DNA of 64,000 bases. It comes from Paraniabella defluvii (GTDB lineage Bacteria > Bacteroidota > Bacteroidia > Chitinophagales > Chitinophagaceae). The stretch lies in contig CP079215.1 of NCBI GenBank assembly GCA_019316985.1, positions 3,286,001-3,350,000 on the forward strand. Direction: 5' to 3'. A program made the position numbers and the translations under genes. Positions 1-9,538 of this stretch are shown piece after piece; the first letter of the stretch is position 1, and every line of letters starts with the position of its first letter. Below the pieces are notes generated by a model, which did no database searches, was not told the DNA's origin, and saw only the letters and a list, made by a program, of their open reading frames with translations.

Positions 1-871
1 TGTTTGGGTGCGCTTATTATCAAGTAGGTTGGGTTTATTTCCTTTATATGTGCTTCATATATATCTTTATCCTCCTCGTTTTCCTTAAAAAAGGTTCTTG
101 ATCCGTGGTGACTGGCGCTCAGTACATGGGAAGGAAGGCTTTCCTTATGATAGTCTGTTATATGTTCCTTCCACGCTTCTTTATCCGAGTCACCAGTTAT
201 CATAATACTCTTTGCATCCCTACCGTAAGTGAACTTAATTACGCCGCATTGTTCGTGAATTCTTCTATCGCGTTCATCAGCGGTACCTTCCTCTATATCT
301 TCACATAGATACTCCGCCGGTGATAATACCTGATAGTCTATCAGACCAAGTTTTTAATGACTTCCTTGTTTGCCGATGTTCTGATTTTATTAAGGTCATT
401 AGTGCCTAAAAGAAAATACTCATTGCTTTTCCCGACTGCTTTAACGACCGACATAAAATCTTCATATTTCTTTTTATGCTTACCACCAGCTTTGTGATTT
501 GAATGCCAAACTTCTTTGAAGCCGATTTCATCGTAAACCTCCTTAATACCACCTACGTGATCATTATGAGGATGAGTATTAATAAATAAGCTAAGTTCAC
601 CGCTTGTTTTGAAAAGATCCTTAAATAGAGCAATAAGATCTATTTCATTTTCCTCGTTATCCTTGTCGGAATCAATTAAAACATATTGATAATCTTCAAC
701 GGTTGTGCCAGTGGGAATTACTAATAGGGTAGATTCACCTTGACCTGTATAAAGAAAGACAGTCCTGAAAATACCGGGTTTGGTAGGCTTAATAATCTTC
801 TCTGCTATTGTCATAAGCGTTTGCTTTGAATTATTCTGTGTTACTAAAAATGTTGGCAATTTTAAGCCCAA
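1..871 (-). CDS. Metallo-beta-lactamase-fold hydrolase, ComEC/Rec2-related (partial, frameshifted)
   Basis: The product is a metal-dependent hydrolase of the stand-alone ComEC-like metallo-beta-lactamase class. The metal-binding signature THPHNDHVGG is visible. After a frame break near 345 the same strand continues with ITGDSD and SASHHGSRTFF, the later metal ligands of the fold, and runs off the left edge, so the C-terminus is missing. The open frame begins with TTG at 871, but ATG at 814 (MTIAEKI) is the likelier start because the glycine-rich TGQGEST strand then lies about 23 residues in, as is usual for this family. No signal peptide or membrane segment is seen, so it is probably cytoplasmic. 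The substrate is unknown; such proteins occur both as nucleases or phosphodiesterases and in mobile or defence regions, and the left neighbour is outside the window. Confidence 0.75.
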
Positions 872-1175
872 ACCAAATATGGCTGCATATTGGCAGAAAT
901 GGCTCAGTATTTACACCTTAGAATCGAATATATGCTTGCAAGGCCGATGAATTTGCAGCGCCACTTGTTAGAGATGCGCCAAAATGGCAGCAGAAGGAGA
1001 GTTGTGTAGCTCAGACCGCACCCTCTAAGATTTGACTTAACAGAATTAAATCCGCTAAAAAGTGGTTCGAGTTTTGTACCACAGGGTTCACCAGTAAAAG
1101 CTCAATCGGAAGATTGGGCTTTTTACGCCGTATTAGAGCAGGGAAGTATGGCGCCAAACGAACCCGTGGAAGGTT
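872..1175. other. Intergenic stretch without a gene
   Basis: No convincing reading frame is present. The stretch has a hairpin terminator near 1096-1125 and, just before it, a T-arm-like sequence (GTGGTTCGAGT at 1062-1072) that is not a complete tRNA. Nothing else can be assigned. Confidence 0.4.
1096..1125. terminator. Rho-independent terminator (probably bidirectional)
   Basis: AAGCTCAATC and GATTGGGCTT form an approximately 10 bp stem with one G-U pair around a GGAA loop, followed by a run of T on the plus strand. It sits at the 3' side of the minus-strand GNAT gene, for which it could also serve. Confidence 0.6.
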
Positions 1176-1847
1176 TCAGAATTTTACAGCTTTGTATTTC
1201 ATGCATTTATGATGGTATGACAACTGATGTATAAAGCTACATACTTCCCATCCCAAAGTTTGATATAACAACCTGCCTTCTTCGGTTGCAACCAAGAAAT
1301 TGTTGCGCACATTTTTTGATACAGCTATTTTTTCGAGTTCTTTAATCAATAAAGTAGCAAGGCCTTTTCGCTTATGATTTTCTTCAGTAGAAATTCTGTC
1401 ATAAACGGCTAATTCACCTACAATAACAAGATGACCTATAGAAGCCAACTCACCTTCTTCAGTCAGAATTCTGACAACAGTCGTTGAGTTATCGTTTTCT
1501 AATTCTATCTTATAACCATCAGGCATGCTTTTATTTGGAATATGCATCGGGGAGATACAAGACATCATGTACCCCTGAGGTTGAATTACCCATTTTTCTG
1601 ATATTATTTTTATGACCTCCTCGTAAGCGGTACAAACTTTCAAGAAAATCCAAGGTTCACTAATGGTTTCTGAAAGCTGAATAAAGTCTCCATTAAGTTC
1701 TGCAAACACATACCGGGCTTTTTGTTTCTCATAACCAACCTCAACTTTATAACCAGATTTAAACTTCGTGGGCAGGGGTAATTTTCGTGATAATGACCAA
1801 GCATTAAGCCACTTCTCTAAAATATCAGATGAAACAATAATTCCCAT
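1176..1847 (-). CDS. GNAT family N-acetyltransferase
   Basis: This 223-residue protein should transfer an acetyl group from acetyl-CoA to an amine; the acceptor cannot be told. The C-terminal half carries the GNAT fold: beta-strand GHLVIVGELAVYDR, the acetyl-CoA loop in ENHKRKGLATLLI (Q/R-x-x-G-x-A form) at about residues 157-169, and the terminal GRLLYQTLGWEV motif common to small GNAT enzymes. The N-terminal 100 residues have no motif I recognise and may bind the acceptor. It starts at ATG 1847. The frame is intact, which is unusual in this window. It stands alone: the next gene on its strand is the hydrolase ending beyond the left edge, and a terminator-like hairpin lies just downstream. 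Confidence 0.8.
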   Translation of the reverse strand: MGIIVSSDILEKWLNAWSLSRKLPLPTKFKSGYKVEVGYEKQKARYVFAELNGDFIQLSETISEPWIFLKVCTAYEEVIKIISEKWVIQPQGYMMSCISPMHIPNKSMPDGYKIELENDNSTTVVRILTEEGELASIGHLVIVGELAVYDRISTEENHKRKGLATLLIKELEKIAVSKNVRNNFLVATEEGRLLYQTLGWEVCSFIHQLSYHHKCMKYKAVKF

Positions 1848-2514
1848 TTTTTTGTCCTACCTATATAGTGTTTAAAGATAACGACTTCTCCAAATACAGC
1901 CGATCGCAACTAAAGAAGATGGGAGAACATTAGTCGTAATCATGACTTTTAGAACTAACCATCTCAAAAATTTTTAATGATTGAATATGTCATAAAGCGA
2001 TCATCTTTTTTTTCAAAAATGCCCCGTGCGCTAATAACCAGTGCCTTTTTCTTGTAGCAGCAGAGAGCAAGCTGATAGGATATATGCCAGTACGCCATTT
2101 CTTCAGGACGTAAAAGCTGGTTGTGACTGGGGCCTGTATCGGAAATCCCTTCGCGGAAAGAATCTGGTCCGGGTTCCGGACCGGGCGGTTCGGATTTAAA
2201 ACTAATACCCGTTTGCTGTATCTGCATGCTCCTGCAGGTTATTTCCAGGTACAGTCTTTTACAGGTAAGATACCGGAGGGGACTGTCGAGTATGATGATA
2301 GTTTCAATGTCACCGGTTGAATATAACCATGAGTAAACGAAGAGGCTGTCCCAAAAAGGGCAGCCTCTTTTGTTAGTTTCTCTTTTCTCTAATCAATAAC
2401 GCCCGGCCTGACGAAATGTATGATCGGTTTTGGTCCGGGTTTGGCAGAGCACTTGATAATGCCCCTTAATACCCGGGCCGTCCTCTTTCCACTGAAAAAC
2501 GTAAATTCGTTTGA
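1848..2514. other. Gene-poor stretch, about 670 bases
   Basis: Two short overlapping frames on opposite strands (about 1964-2227 minus, 2123-2320 plus) show no recognisable family, and I do not accept either as a gene. The plus-strand frame ends just before the terminator at 2340-2372, so a decayed or error-broken gene around 2040-2320 is possible. Nothing else is identifiable. Confidence 0.35.
2340..2372 (+). terminator. Strong rho-independent terminator
   Basis: AGAGGCTG and CAGCCTCT form a perfect stem, extended by TCCC/GGG pairing around a short A-rich loop, and are followed by TTTTG. It would end any transcript coming from the gene-poor stretch to its left. Confidence 0.75.
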
Positions 2515-3262
2515 ATGATCTGTTTTGCTCAAATACCGCTTATAGCTCCCGAATCCATAGTAGCAGAATCGGCTAGCTATTCATCCGACTGGAAGGCACA
2601 TTTCAACACCTCGCATTACCAGGAGAATGGACCGTATTGCCGCTGCGCGCACCAGGCGGAAAGGATCATATTGTACCTGATCTCATGATGGAGCAAAGCT
2701 ATGCCGATACGAAACATATGCAATATTTTCCATCTGTAAGTTCGTTGCTCCGCTCTTTCGGTTGCCCGGTGCAATCGGTTCGTTTTTAAATCTGAAAGCG
2801 GGCGCCTGTATTAAGCCTCACCGTGATCGTGAACTGGCATTTGAGATGGGTGAAGCGCGGCTGCACTTTCCCATCATCACCAATCCTGATGTTGCTTTCT
2901 TTGTAGAGGACCATCAACTGAATATGCAAGCAGGAGAATGCTGGTACATCAATGCCAACCTCACACATCATGTAAGTAATAACGGGAAGACCGACAGGGT
3001 GCACCTGGTAATTGATTGCCTTGTAAACGAGTGGTTGCGCGAGCTTTTCAGTCGCGCGGTTAAACATACAAAAGCCGATATAGTTGATGTTGAAAGACAA
3101 AAGCAAATAGTAGAAGCATTGCGGTTACAAAACACCCCACTGCAACGCAGCTCGCAGACCAACTGGAGCGGGAACTTGGCATTTTATAACCCTTGGCAAT
3201 ACGATGAGGCAGGTCCTTTCCTTTTATCGTTTATTGTCAACAATGCGCGCGTCTGCCGGTAA
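2515..3262 (+). CDS. Aspartyl/asparaginyl beta-hydroxylase-like dioxygenase (frameshifted)
   Basis: The product is a 2-oxoglutarate/Fe(II) dioxygenase of the Asp/Arg hydroxylase family (PF05118). The iron ligands are visible in IKPHRDRE and in RVHLVID near the end of the core, with the family-typical NANLTHHVSNNG between them. Upstream pieces HFNTSHYQ, GEWTVLPLRAPGGKDH and MQYFPSVSSLL complete the N-terminal half in other frames. Two single-base losses explain the breaks: one G of a GGG near 2627 and one T of a T6 run near 2790. ATG 2515 is the most likely start. The natural substrate is unknown; in bacteria members hydroxylate amino acids, peptides or proteins. A terminator precedes it, so it appears to be transcribed alone. 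Confidence 0.75.
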
Positions 3263-3332
3263 GCTTCAAATAAATCTTTTCCTGCGCGTTTGCTCTAATC
3301 GACTACTCTTAATGGCTACATTTCTTATTTAA

Positions 3333-3349
3333 TTGAAGCGCTGCTTCAA
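3333..3349. repeat. Perfect inverted repeat between two genes
   Basis: TTGAAGC and GCTTCAA are perfect reverse complements separated by three bases. No T-run follows, so it may be a regulator site or a weak RNA hairpin at the end of the hydroxylase transcript. The rest of 3263-3537 shows nothing assignable. Confidence 0.35.
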
Positions 3350-3537
3350 CCACATGCCGGTCCGGTCTTTTAAAAATGAGACGATCTGACTTGATTTTGG
3401 TACGTTTTGATCAGGGCATGAGCTGTTATCTGCTTATTTTCACGGCTTCAATCAAATGATTGAAAACGATCATAAACGAATGCTGCATCTGTTCAAACAG
3501 TTTGTTATTTCAATCCAAGTGCTATATCACAAGATCA

Positions 3538-4678
3538 ATGAGTCATAACTATCTTTCTGCAAAGCCACATTATCCTATACTCGATGGCCTGCGCGGCGTT
3601 GCCGCTATTATCGTGGTAACCTTTCACCTGGCTGAGCCGCTAGGGACCAGCCACCTTGATATCCTTGTGAACCATGGATACCTGGCTGTGGACTTTTTCT
3701 TCCTGTTATCTGGTTTAGTGATTGGCTATGCATATGACGACCGCTGGAATAAAATGACTATAGGCACTTTCCTGAAACGGCGTGTGGAGCGGCTTCAACC
3801 TATGGTGATATTGGGTATGACATTGGGCGCAATGGGGTTTTATTTTACCGATTCCACGATCTGGCCCAATATCCATGATGTTCCTCTCTGGAAAATGCTG
3901 GTAGTAATGCTGGTCGGGTATACCATTTTACCTGTTCCCTTATCTATGGATATCAGGGGTGGCAGGAAATGCACCCGCTAAATAGCGTAGGCTGGTCGTT
4001 GTTCTTCGAGTATATAGCTAATATCCTCTACGCTATCGGTATCAGGAAGTTTTCCAATAAGGCATTAGGCATTTTGGTGTTGATCGCGGCAGCGGCGCTG
4101 GCACATTTGGCTATCACCAGTCCTAATGGGGATTTGAGCGGTGGATGGACGCTCAACGGCGAACACATGCGCATCGGTATTACCCGCACCATCTATCCTT
4201 TCTTCTCAGGTTTGCTACTGTCAAGGATCGCCAAACCAAACCTATTAAAAACGCTTTTCTATGGTGTAGCCTCCTGGTAGCGCTTATCCTGTATATGCCA
4301 CGTATCGGAGGCGCTAATCATTTATGGATGAACGGGATTTATGAATCAGTATGCGTTATCATCATTTTCCCGCTGATTGTTTACATGGGTGCTGGTGGAG
4401 TATTACATAGCCAGCGTGAGTATCGCATTTGCAAACTCTTGGGTGATATATCCTACCCGCTTTACCTGGTACATTATCCCATCGTTTATTTTTATGTGGC
4501 CTGGATCAACGATAATAAGGATATAACTATTGTGCAAGCCTGGCCTTATGCGGTATTGATTCTGACCGGCAGTTTAATTTTAGCCTACGCCAGTTTGAAA
4601 TGGTACGACGAACCGGTTCGCCGGTGGCTGAGAAAAAATGGGGCTAATACTATAAAGTTTGAAGCGAGGTCTTCATGA
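3538..4678 (+). CDS. Acyltransferase family 3 membrane protein (frameshifted)
   Basis: This is an OafA/NodX-type integral-membrane O-acyltransferase (PF01757) that moves acyl, usually acetyl, groups onto surface sugars or small molecules. The N-terminus has the hallmark ILDGLRGVAAIIVVTFHL, whose last His is the catalytic one, and the C-terminus has LLGDISYPLYLVHYPIVY and YDEPVRRWL, all typical. About ten hydrophobic helices are spread over three frame pieces, with breaks near 3950 and 4255. I chose ATG 3538 (MSHNYLS) because it places the DGLRG motif about 15 residues from the start, as in relatives; upstream codons look non-coding. The acceptor is unknown. Neighbours give no pathway clue. 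Confidence 0.85.
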
Positions 4679-4832
4679 TTTTAGGGTATGAAGCAACAGG
4701 TTTTTTGTATTCCTGATTTGTAACATTACCAACTCCTGTTGTGAAGAGCTGTAACTGGTTTATTTACTGAAGAATTTTATCAGTAGAAAAAAATTGCAAC
4801 CCACTTGCTGAAAGTCCGCAGTTTCATGAACT

Positions 4833-4840
4833 ATATTTGT
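4833..4840 (+). promoter_or_regulatory. Candidate promoter -7 element
   Basis: TATATTTG matches the Bacteroidota -7 consensus TAnnTTTG and lies 10 bases before the start of the response-regulator gene, predicting a very short 5' leader. A clear -33 TTG at normal distance is not seen. Confidence 0.4.
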
Positions 4841-4850
4841 GTTCTCTATT

Positions 4851-6205
4851 ATGTCTACTAAAGTATTGATCATAGATGACGAAGAGAAACTTCGTACGCT
4901 GTTAGCCCGTATTATTAGTATTGAAGGTTTTGAAGTGCTGCAGGCACCCAATGCCAAAGCGGGTTTAAAAAAGCTGGAGACAGAAGGAATTGATATTGTG
5001 ATCAGCGATGTGAAATTACCCGATGCCAATGGTGTGGAACTGGTGCAAATCATCATGGAGAAATATAAGACGGTAGAGGTAATACTGCTAACGGCCTATG
5101 GAAACATACCGGATGGCGTACAGGCCATTAAGAACGGTGCATTTGACTATATTACCAAAGGTGATGATAATAACAAGATATTGCCTATGCTCAGCCGGGC
5201 GGCTGAAAAAGTGGCTTTAACTAAAAGAGTATTGCAACTGGAAAAACAACTGGAGAAAAATATTCTTTTGATACTATTTACGGTAAATCCAAATCAATAC
5301 TGGCAGCGGTGGATGCGGCCCGGAAAGTAGCAGCTACCGATGCTACCGTATTGCTTACCGGCGAAACCGGTACGGGTAAGGAGGTCTTTGCCCAGGCCAT
5401 TCATAACGGGAGTGCGCGTGTGAAATTTCCTTTTATCGCCGTCAACTGCTCGGCCTTTAGCAAAGAATTGCTGGAGAACGAATTGTTTGGTCATAAAGCC
5501 GGTGCTTTTACAGGCGCCATAAAAGATACCAAGGGCATTTTCGAAGAAGCTAATAACGGAACCGTGTTTCTTGATGAAATAGGCGAAATGCCCTTAGACT
5601 TACAGGCCAAGCTGCTGCGGGTATTGGAGTCCGGTGAGTTTTTAAAAGTGGGTGATAGTAAAACAACAAAGATCAATGTGCGGGTGATTGCCGCCACTAA
5701 CCGTGATCTCCAAAAAGAAATTGAAGCGGGCCGTTTCAGGGAAGACCTGTTTTATCGGATCGCAGTATTTAATATTGCATTGCCTGCCCTAAGGGAAAGA
5801 GTTACGGATATAGAAATGCTGGCGCAGTTTTTCCTTCAGCTATTTGCAAAGAAGATCGGTAAAAAGATAGCTGCTCTATCTGATAACTATATCGCCGCCT
5901 TAAAGCAGCATGGCTGGAAGGGTAATATACGCGAGCTGAGGAATGTAATTGAAAGAAGTGTGATACTGACAGATGGTAATGAATTGGACACTGATAGTCT
6001 TCCAGCTGAGTTTCAAATGTCAGCGGGCACTGCAACTATAGATGGTAAGAAAACCTTGTCTGCATTCGATCTGGCAACTGCTGAGCAATTACATATCCGT
6101 AAAGTGATGAACTATGCCAACGGTAATAAAACAGAAGCTGCCCGGCTTTTAAACATAGCGCTAACTACTCTATATCGCAAACTGGATGAGTACCAGATCA
6201 GGTAA
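4851..6205 (+). CDS. Sigma-54-dependent response regulator, NtrC family (frameshifted)
   Basis: The protein of about 451 residues has three domains in order: a receiver (acidic pocket DD at 9-10, phospho-acceptor Asp53 in ISDVKLP, switch Thr in LLTAYG), an AAA+ ATPase (Walker A GETGTGKE, sigma-54 contact loop GAFTGA, Walker [10 protein letters not shown], arginine finger region FREDLFYR) and a Fis-type helix-turn-helix at the end ([20 protein letters not shown]). It would bind an upstream enhancer and open sigma-54 RNA polymerase when phosphorylated. A single break near 5265 separates the linker. The start is ATG 4851; the in-frame GTG at 4839 overlaps the promoter. A histidine kinase lies in the kdp operon 8 kb downstream, so this may be its partner; that is inference. 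A candidate sigma-54 promoter follows at 6262. Confidence 0.92.
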
Positions 6206-6261
6206 CCCTGTCAAAATGATAGCACACCTGCTTTCAAAACGCCATGTTTTGATCAATAACT

Positions 6262-6281
6262 TTTGGTAAGCCTATAGCAAT
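6262..6281 (+). promoter_or_regulatory. Candidate sigma-54 (-24/-12) promoter
   Basis: TTGG followed ten bases later by GCAA (GG at 6265-6266, GC at 6277-6278) has the diagnostic GG-N10-GC spacing of sigma-54 promoters. It lies about 85 bases before the next gene and directly after the gene for a sigma-54 activator. The -24 half (TTGGTAAG) is imperfect. Confidence 0.4.
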
Positions 6282-6364
6282 TTTATTGAGCCTCAATCAG
6301 TAACGTCAAATGGTCCTGCGCGGCATATAATTGGCCGGTTGGTATTCAACCAATCATTACAATT

Positions 6365-6722
6365 ATGAATCAATATGAAGCGGCAGACGAAATAGCGATG
6401 ATCGTGCCCGGGGCAACTCCCGAACTATGCGAGGCTGTGAAAACAAAGAATCCTTTCAAAACCATCAGGATATTCAGCCGGCATTTCAAAACTATAGTAG
6501 ATTCGCAACCTGCCGGTGGCTGAAAAATGTCTCCGTGTGATCGGCAGAATTTATGATAAAGGAGATGCCATTGTAAAGAGCGCAGTAGAGGCTGTTTTTA
6601 TATTCTCACTGGATTTACTAACAAGTTCCTGCTCTGTAGCCGAATGTAACCAGATCATGAGTAAGCTGCCCATCCAGGTGTTTACCGCGTATTACCGCCA
6701 GGTATATAAAACTGCCTTGTAA
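6365..6722 (+). CDS. Small conserved hypothetical protein (frameshifted)
   Basis: About 118 residues are encoded from ATG 6365 (MNQYEAADEIAMIVPG) with one break near 6515, after which the frame continues as VAEKCLRVIGRIYDKGD and ends at 6722. It appears soluble, without a signal peptide or membrane helix. The pattern resembles small Bacteroidota proteins that pair or group around sigma-54 regulators, perhaps the DUF7674 type, but I am not certain of the family. A candidate sigma-54 promoter lies just upstream, and a GNAT gene follows after 30 bases, probably in the same transcript. No function can be assigned. Confidence 0.6.
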
Positions 6723-6752
6723 ACAAGTTTTCAATTTATTAAATAATTAATT

Positions 6753-7356
6753 ATGGACGATCTAATCATAGTCAGATCAGCAACTATACATGACCTGCAT
6801 TTCGCATCCGCTATTATTGCGGAGATAGCATCATCAGCTAAAGCCAGGGGAGTGGTATTGCCAAAAGAAGCGAAGCTTATATACATGAAAAGATGCTGGA
6901 CGGAAAGGCTGTTATAGCAGTAACGCAGGCAAACGAATGGGTAGGTTTTATTTATATGGATATATGGGATAACGGTGCTTATATATCACACTGTGGTTTA
7001 ATTGTTGCGCCTCCATTCAGAAGACTGGGTGTAGCTACCCGGTTAAAAAAAAAATATTTGAGCTGTCCCGGACCAGGTTTCCCGATGCAAAAATATTTGG
7101 TATCACAACTACATTGGCCACTATGCGTATCAACTCAAAACTGGGTTTACAGCCGGTTACCTTTTCAGAAATAGTGCAGGAGGAAGAGTTCTGGAACAAA
7201 TGTAAAAGTTGCGTGCACTATACAGATCTGCACAAGGCCGGGTTCAAAAACTGTTTCTGCACAGCGATGATGTTTGATCCCCATTACAATGATCCTATCG
7301 CTACTCACCATACAACCACCTTATTTACTGCTGAAGTGCTCTGTACTCATCCTTAA
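6753..7356 (+). CDS. GNAT acetyltransferase, ArgA-like Bacteroidota type (frameshifted)
   Basis: The GNAT fold is shown by VIAVTQANEWVGFIYMDIW and the acetyl-CoA loop APPFRRLGVATRLKK. The tail ATMRINSKLGLQPVTFSEI, then FWNKCKSCVHY and CFCTAMMFDP, is the Cys-containing ending of a GNAT group that in many Bacteroidota opens the arginine-biosynthesis cluster and is proposed to make N-acetylglutamate or a related acetylated precursor. No other arg gene is nearby, so the role here is uncertain. Pieces meet near 6850 and 7050; the second break lies in a long A run. It starts at ATG 6753 and is followed by a clear terminator. Confidence 0.7.
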
Positions 7357-7388
7357 TGATTTTATCCTGAACCTTATCGAAATGATAA

Positions 7389-7416
7389 TGACCCTTTCAA
7401 AATGAAAGGGTCTTTT
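7389..7416 (+). terminator. Rho-independent terminator
   Basis: GACCCTTTC and GAAAGGGTC form a perfect 9 bp stem with a short A/T loop, followed by TTTT. It closes the transcript ending with the GNAT gene and separates it from the kdp operon. Confidence 0.85.
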
Positions 7417-7467
7417 AATAAGATGAAATAAGGTGTTTGGGTTTAATGATTTGTTAGCCAATGTGTT

Positions 7468-7499
7468 AATTCGTTTTTTACGAGATTGGAATACGAATT
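7468..7499. promoter_or_regulatory. Inverted repeat upstream of the kdp operon
   Basis: AATTCGT (7468-7474) and ACGAATT (7493-7499) are perfect reverse complements 18 bases apart, in the 114-base space between the terminator and the first tiny kdp-leader ORF. The position is suitable for an enhancer or operator of the kdp regulator. I see no convincing sigma-54 or TAnnTTTG element beside it. Confidence 0.35.
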
Positions 7500-7530
7500 G
7501 ACTTTAGGTTGGCATAATAAATATTCAAAA

Positions 7531-7623
7531 ATGGATTCCAGTCATCAACATTCAGTCAAAGCATCTCCTGGTGCCTTTTTAGCCCGGCTCTTAATAACCC
7601 AAATCCTAAATCTTGCCGTATGA
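7531..7623 (+). CDS. Tiny ORF, 30 residues, at the head of the kdp operon
   Basis: The frame opens with ATG 7531, starts MDSSHQHSVKASPGAFL and ends in TGA at 7621-7623. Its stop overlaps the next start (ATGA, 7620-7623), the usual sign of translational coupling. The N-terminal half is His/Ser-rich and the C-terminal half is moderately hydrophobic. It may be a regulatory leader peptide or a small membrane-associated Kdp accessory. I do not recognise a family, and it could also be chance. Confidence 0.4.
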   Translation: MDSSHQHSVKASPGAFLARLLITQILNLAV

Positions 7624-7700
7624 CAGCTGTTTTAATCCTGGCAGGCCTTGCCTTGTTTGCATTGTTCTTTGCTTTCATCAAATACTTAGAAAAGATATGA
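7620..7700 (+). CDS. Tiny single-helix membrane protein, 26 residues
   Basis: The peptide is almost one transmembrane helix (MTAVLILAGLALFALFF, then a charged KYLEKI tail). It starts at ATG 7620, overlapping the previous stop, and its TGA at 7698-7700 overlaps the kdpF ATG at 7697. KdpF-sized single-helix proteins stabilise the KdpABC complex, so a second KdpF-like stabiliser is plausible; this is inference from size, topology and coupling. Confidence 0.6.
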   Translation: MTAVLILAGLALFALFFAFIKYLEKI

Positions 7701-7776
7701 TCACCTTATTTATGATCGCCATTGCAGTGTTTATATACAGATCTGCTATGTGTTGATAAAGCCCGAAAAATTTTAA
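7697..7776 (+). CDS. kdpF: KdpF, small subunit of the potassium-transporting ATPase (frameshifted)
   Basis: A hydrophobic MITLFMIAIAVFIY opening followed, after one missing base near 7735, by YVLIKPEKF and a stop gives the classic KdpF pattern (single helix, ending LxKPEKF) at about 26 residues. KdpF is a lipid-like stabiliser of the KdpABC complex in the inner membrane. It directly precedes kdpA, and its start overlaps the preceding ORF by four bases. Confidence 0.8.
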
Positions 7777-7829
7777 AAGCTGACAGGATTTTCCTGTTCG
7801 TTCCAGCAATTAAAAATACCAAAATCAAA

Positions 7830-9529
7830 ATGAATACAGAAATTTCCGGAATCATCCTGATGTATGCCCTGGTGATCGTGATCGCGATCCCGTTGGGAAG
7901 GTATATCGGGAAAGTTTTCAGTAATGAATCTACATGGCCCGACCGGCTCTTCAATCCCGTTGACCGGGCATTTTATAAGCTGGCAGGCGTTGACCCGTTA
8001 AGGCAGATGACCTGGAAGCAGCACCTGCTTTCTTTATTAACCATTAACCTGGTATGGTTTATCCTGGGCATGTTCGTTTTAATGAACATGAGCTGGCTGC
8101 CATTGAACCCGGATGGCAATCCATCGATGGGAGCCGACCTTGCCTTTAATACCGTTACCAGCTTTATTTGTAATACTAACCTGCAACACTATTCAGGCGA
8201 AACAGGTATGTCGTACCTGGGACAGCTGGTATTGATGTTGTTCCAGTTTATCAGCGCTGCCAGCGGTATTTCAATAGCTGCAGTGTTATTTACAGCAATG
8301 AAGGAACGTACCACTACCCAACTGGGCAATGCTTACTTCCTGTTTGTTCGTACCTGTACGCGCATTCTCTTTCCGATAGCATTGATCACTGCATTTTTAT
8401 TATTGTTAAACGGCACGCCGATGACTTTCAGGGGCAAGGATACTATTACCAGTCTGCAGGGAGATACGGTGCAGGTGAGCCGCGGACCGGTAGCTGCTTT
8501 TGTACCCATTAAACATTTGGGCACCAACGGAGGTGGTTTTTTCGGACCCAATTCTGCACACCCGCTGGAGAATCCCAACTATATCACCGACATTATTGAG
8601 ATGGTGGCGCAGATGATCATCCCGGTTGCGCTGATCTTCACGTTGGGTTATATACTAAAAAGAAGAAGGTTTGCCTGGATGATCTTTGGCGTGATGACCA
8701 TCGGTTTCCTGCTCCTGGTTGTTCCTGCTATTATCAATGAAATGAATGGCAACCCTGCCATTGCGCGCATGGGTATTACGCAACCCATGGGTAATATGGA
8801 AGGCAAGGAAGTTCGTTTCGGTCCGGTGGCTTCGGCTTACTGGAGCATTGCCACCACCGTAATATCTACGGGAAGCGTCAATTCCATGCACGACAGCTTT
8901 ATGCCTTTAAGTGGTATGAACCAGCTATTGGGAATGATGGTGAATTGTTTTTATGGAGGTGTTGGTGTAGGGCTGCTGAACTTTTACATCTTTATTATAC
9001 TGGCCGTGTTTATAAGCGGGTTAATGGTGGGCAGAACACCCGAGTTTATGGGTAAGAAAATTGAAGCAAGAGAAATGAAAATAGCCATGATCATAGCCTT
9101 GCTTCACCCACTGTTAATACTGGCAGGCACTGCTATTGCCAGTTATGTGTATGCTGCTAATCCTGAAGCGTATGCGGGTTGGTTAAACAACCCGGGTTAT
9201 CATGGCTTTAGTGAAATGCTATACGAGTTCACCTCATCCAGCGCCAACAACGGAAGTGGCTTTGAGGACTGGGCGATAATACGCCTTTCTGGAATATTGC
9301 CTGCGGTATTGTAATGATGATGGCCCGTTACCTGCCTATCATCGGGCCGATAGCCATTGCCGGTAGCCTTGCTGCTAAAAAAATATATACCTGAAAGCGC
9401 AGGAACATTAAAGACAGATACGTCCACTTTTGGCCTGATGATATTTGCTGTGATCGCCATCGTTGCAGCCCTGTCTTTTTTCCTGCACTGGCTTTAGGAC
9501 CTATTGCAGAATATTTTTCACTCTATTGA
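7830..9529 (+). CDS. kdpA: KdpA, potassium-translocating channel-like subunit (frameshifted)
   Basis: KdpA selects and conducts K+ in the high-affinity KdpFABC pump of the inner membrane. The total of about 566 residues matches the family. Selectivity-filter-like segments are visible ([41 protein letters not shown]), along with about ten hydrophobic helices and a typical start [14 protein letters not shown] at ATG 7830. Three single-base losses near 9270, 9383 and 9478 split the C-terminus; the last is a T7 run reduced to T6. After correction the protein ends [19 protein letters not shown], as expected. kdpB follows after nine bases, so the genes are cotranscribed. Kdp operons are normally induced by K+ limitation. 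Confidence 0.95.
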
Positions 9530-9538
9530 GACAATAAA

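Noticed and set aside
105..308. Plus-strand ORF of 67 codons at the left end
   Set aside because: It is antisense to the real minus-strand hydrolase, whose motifs continue through this region.
1017..1125. tRNA or attachment site near 1062 (TAGCTCAG, GTGGTTCGAGT)
   Set aside because: D-arm-like and T-arm-like words are present, but no acceptor stem or anticodon arm can be folded and the T-loop is too long.
1964..2320. Overlapping ORFs on both strands (87 and 65 codons)
   Set aside because: No recognisable family, low complexity (Pro/Gly-rich) in part, and no promoter; best left as unassigned.
7417..7530. Sigma-54 promoter for the kdp operon (TTGGCATAATAA at about 7509)
   Set aside because: The -24 half is good, but GC is not found at the correct ten-base spacing.
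7722..9529. Programmed frameshifting as the cause of split kdp, SusC and other genes
   Set aside because: The breaks hit nearly every long gene at different sites, mostly at shortened homopolymers, without slippery-site plus stem-loop patterns; sequence error is simpler.
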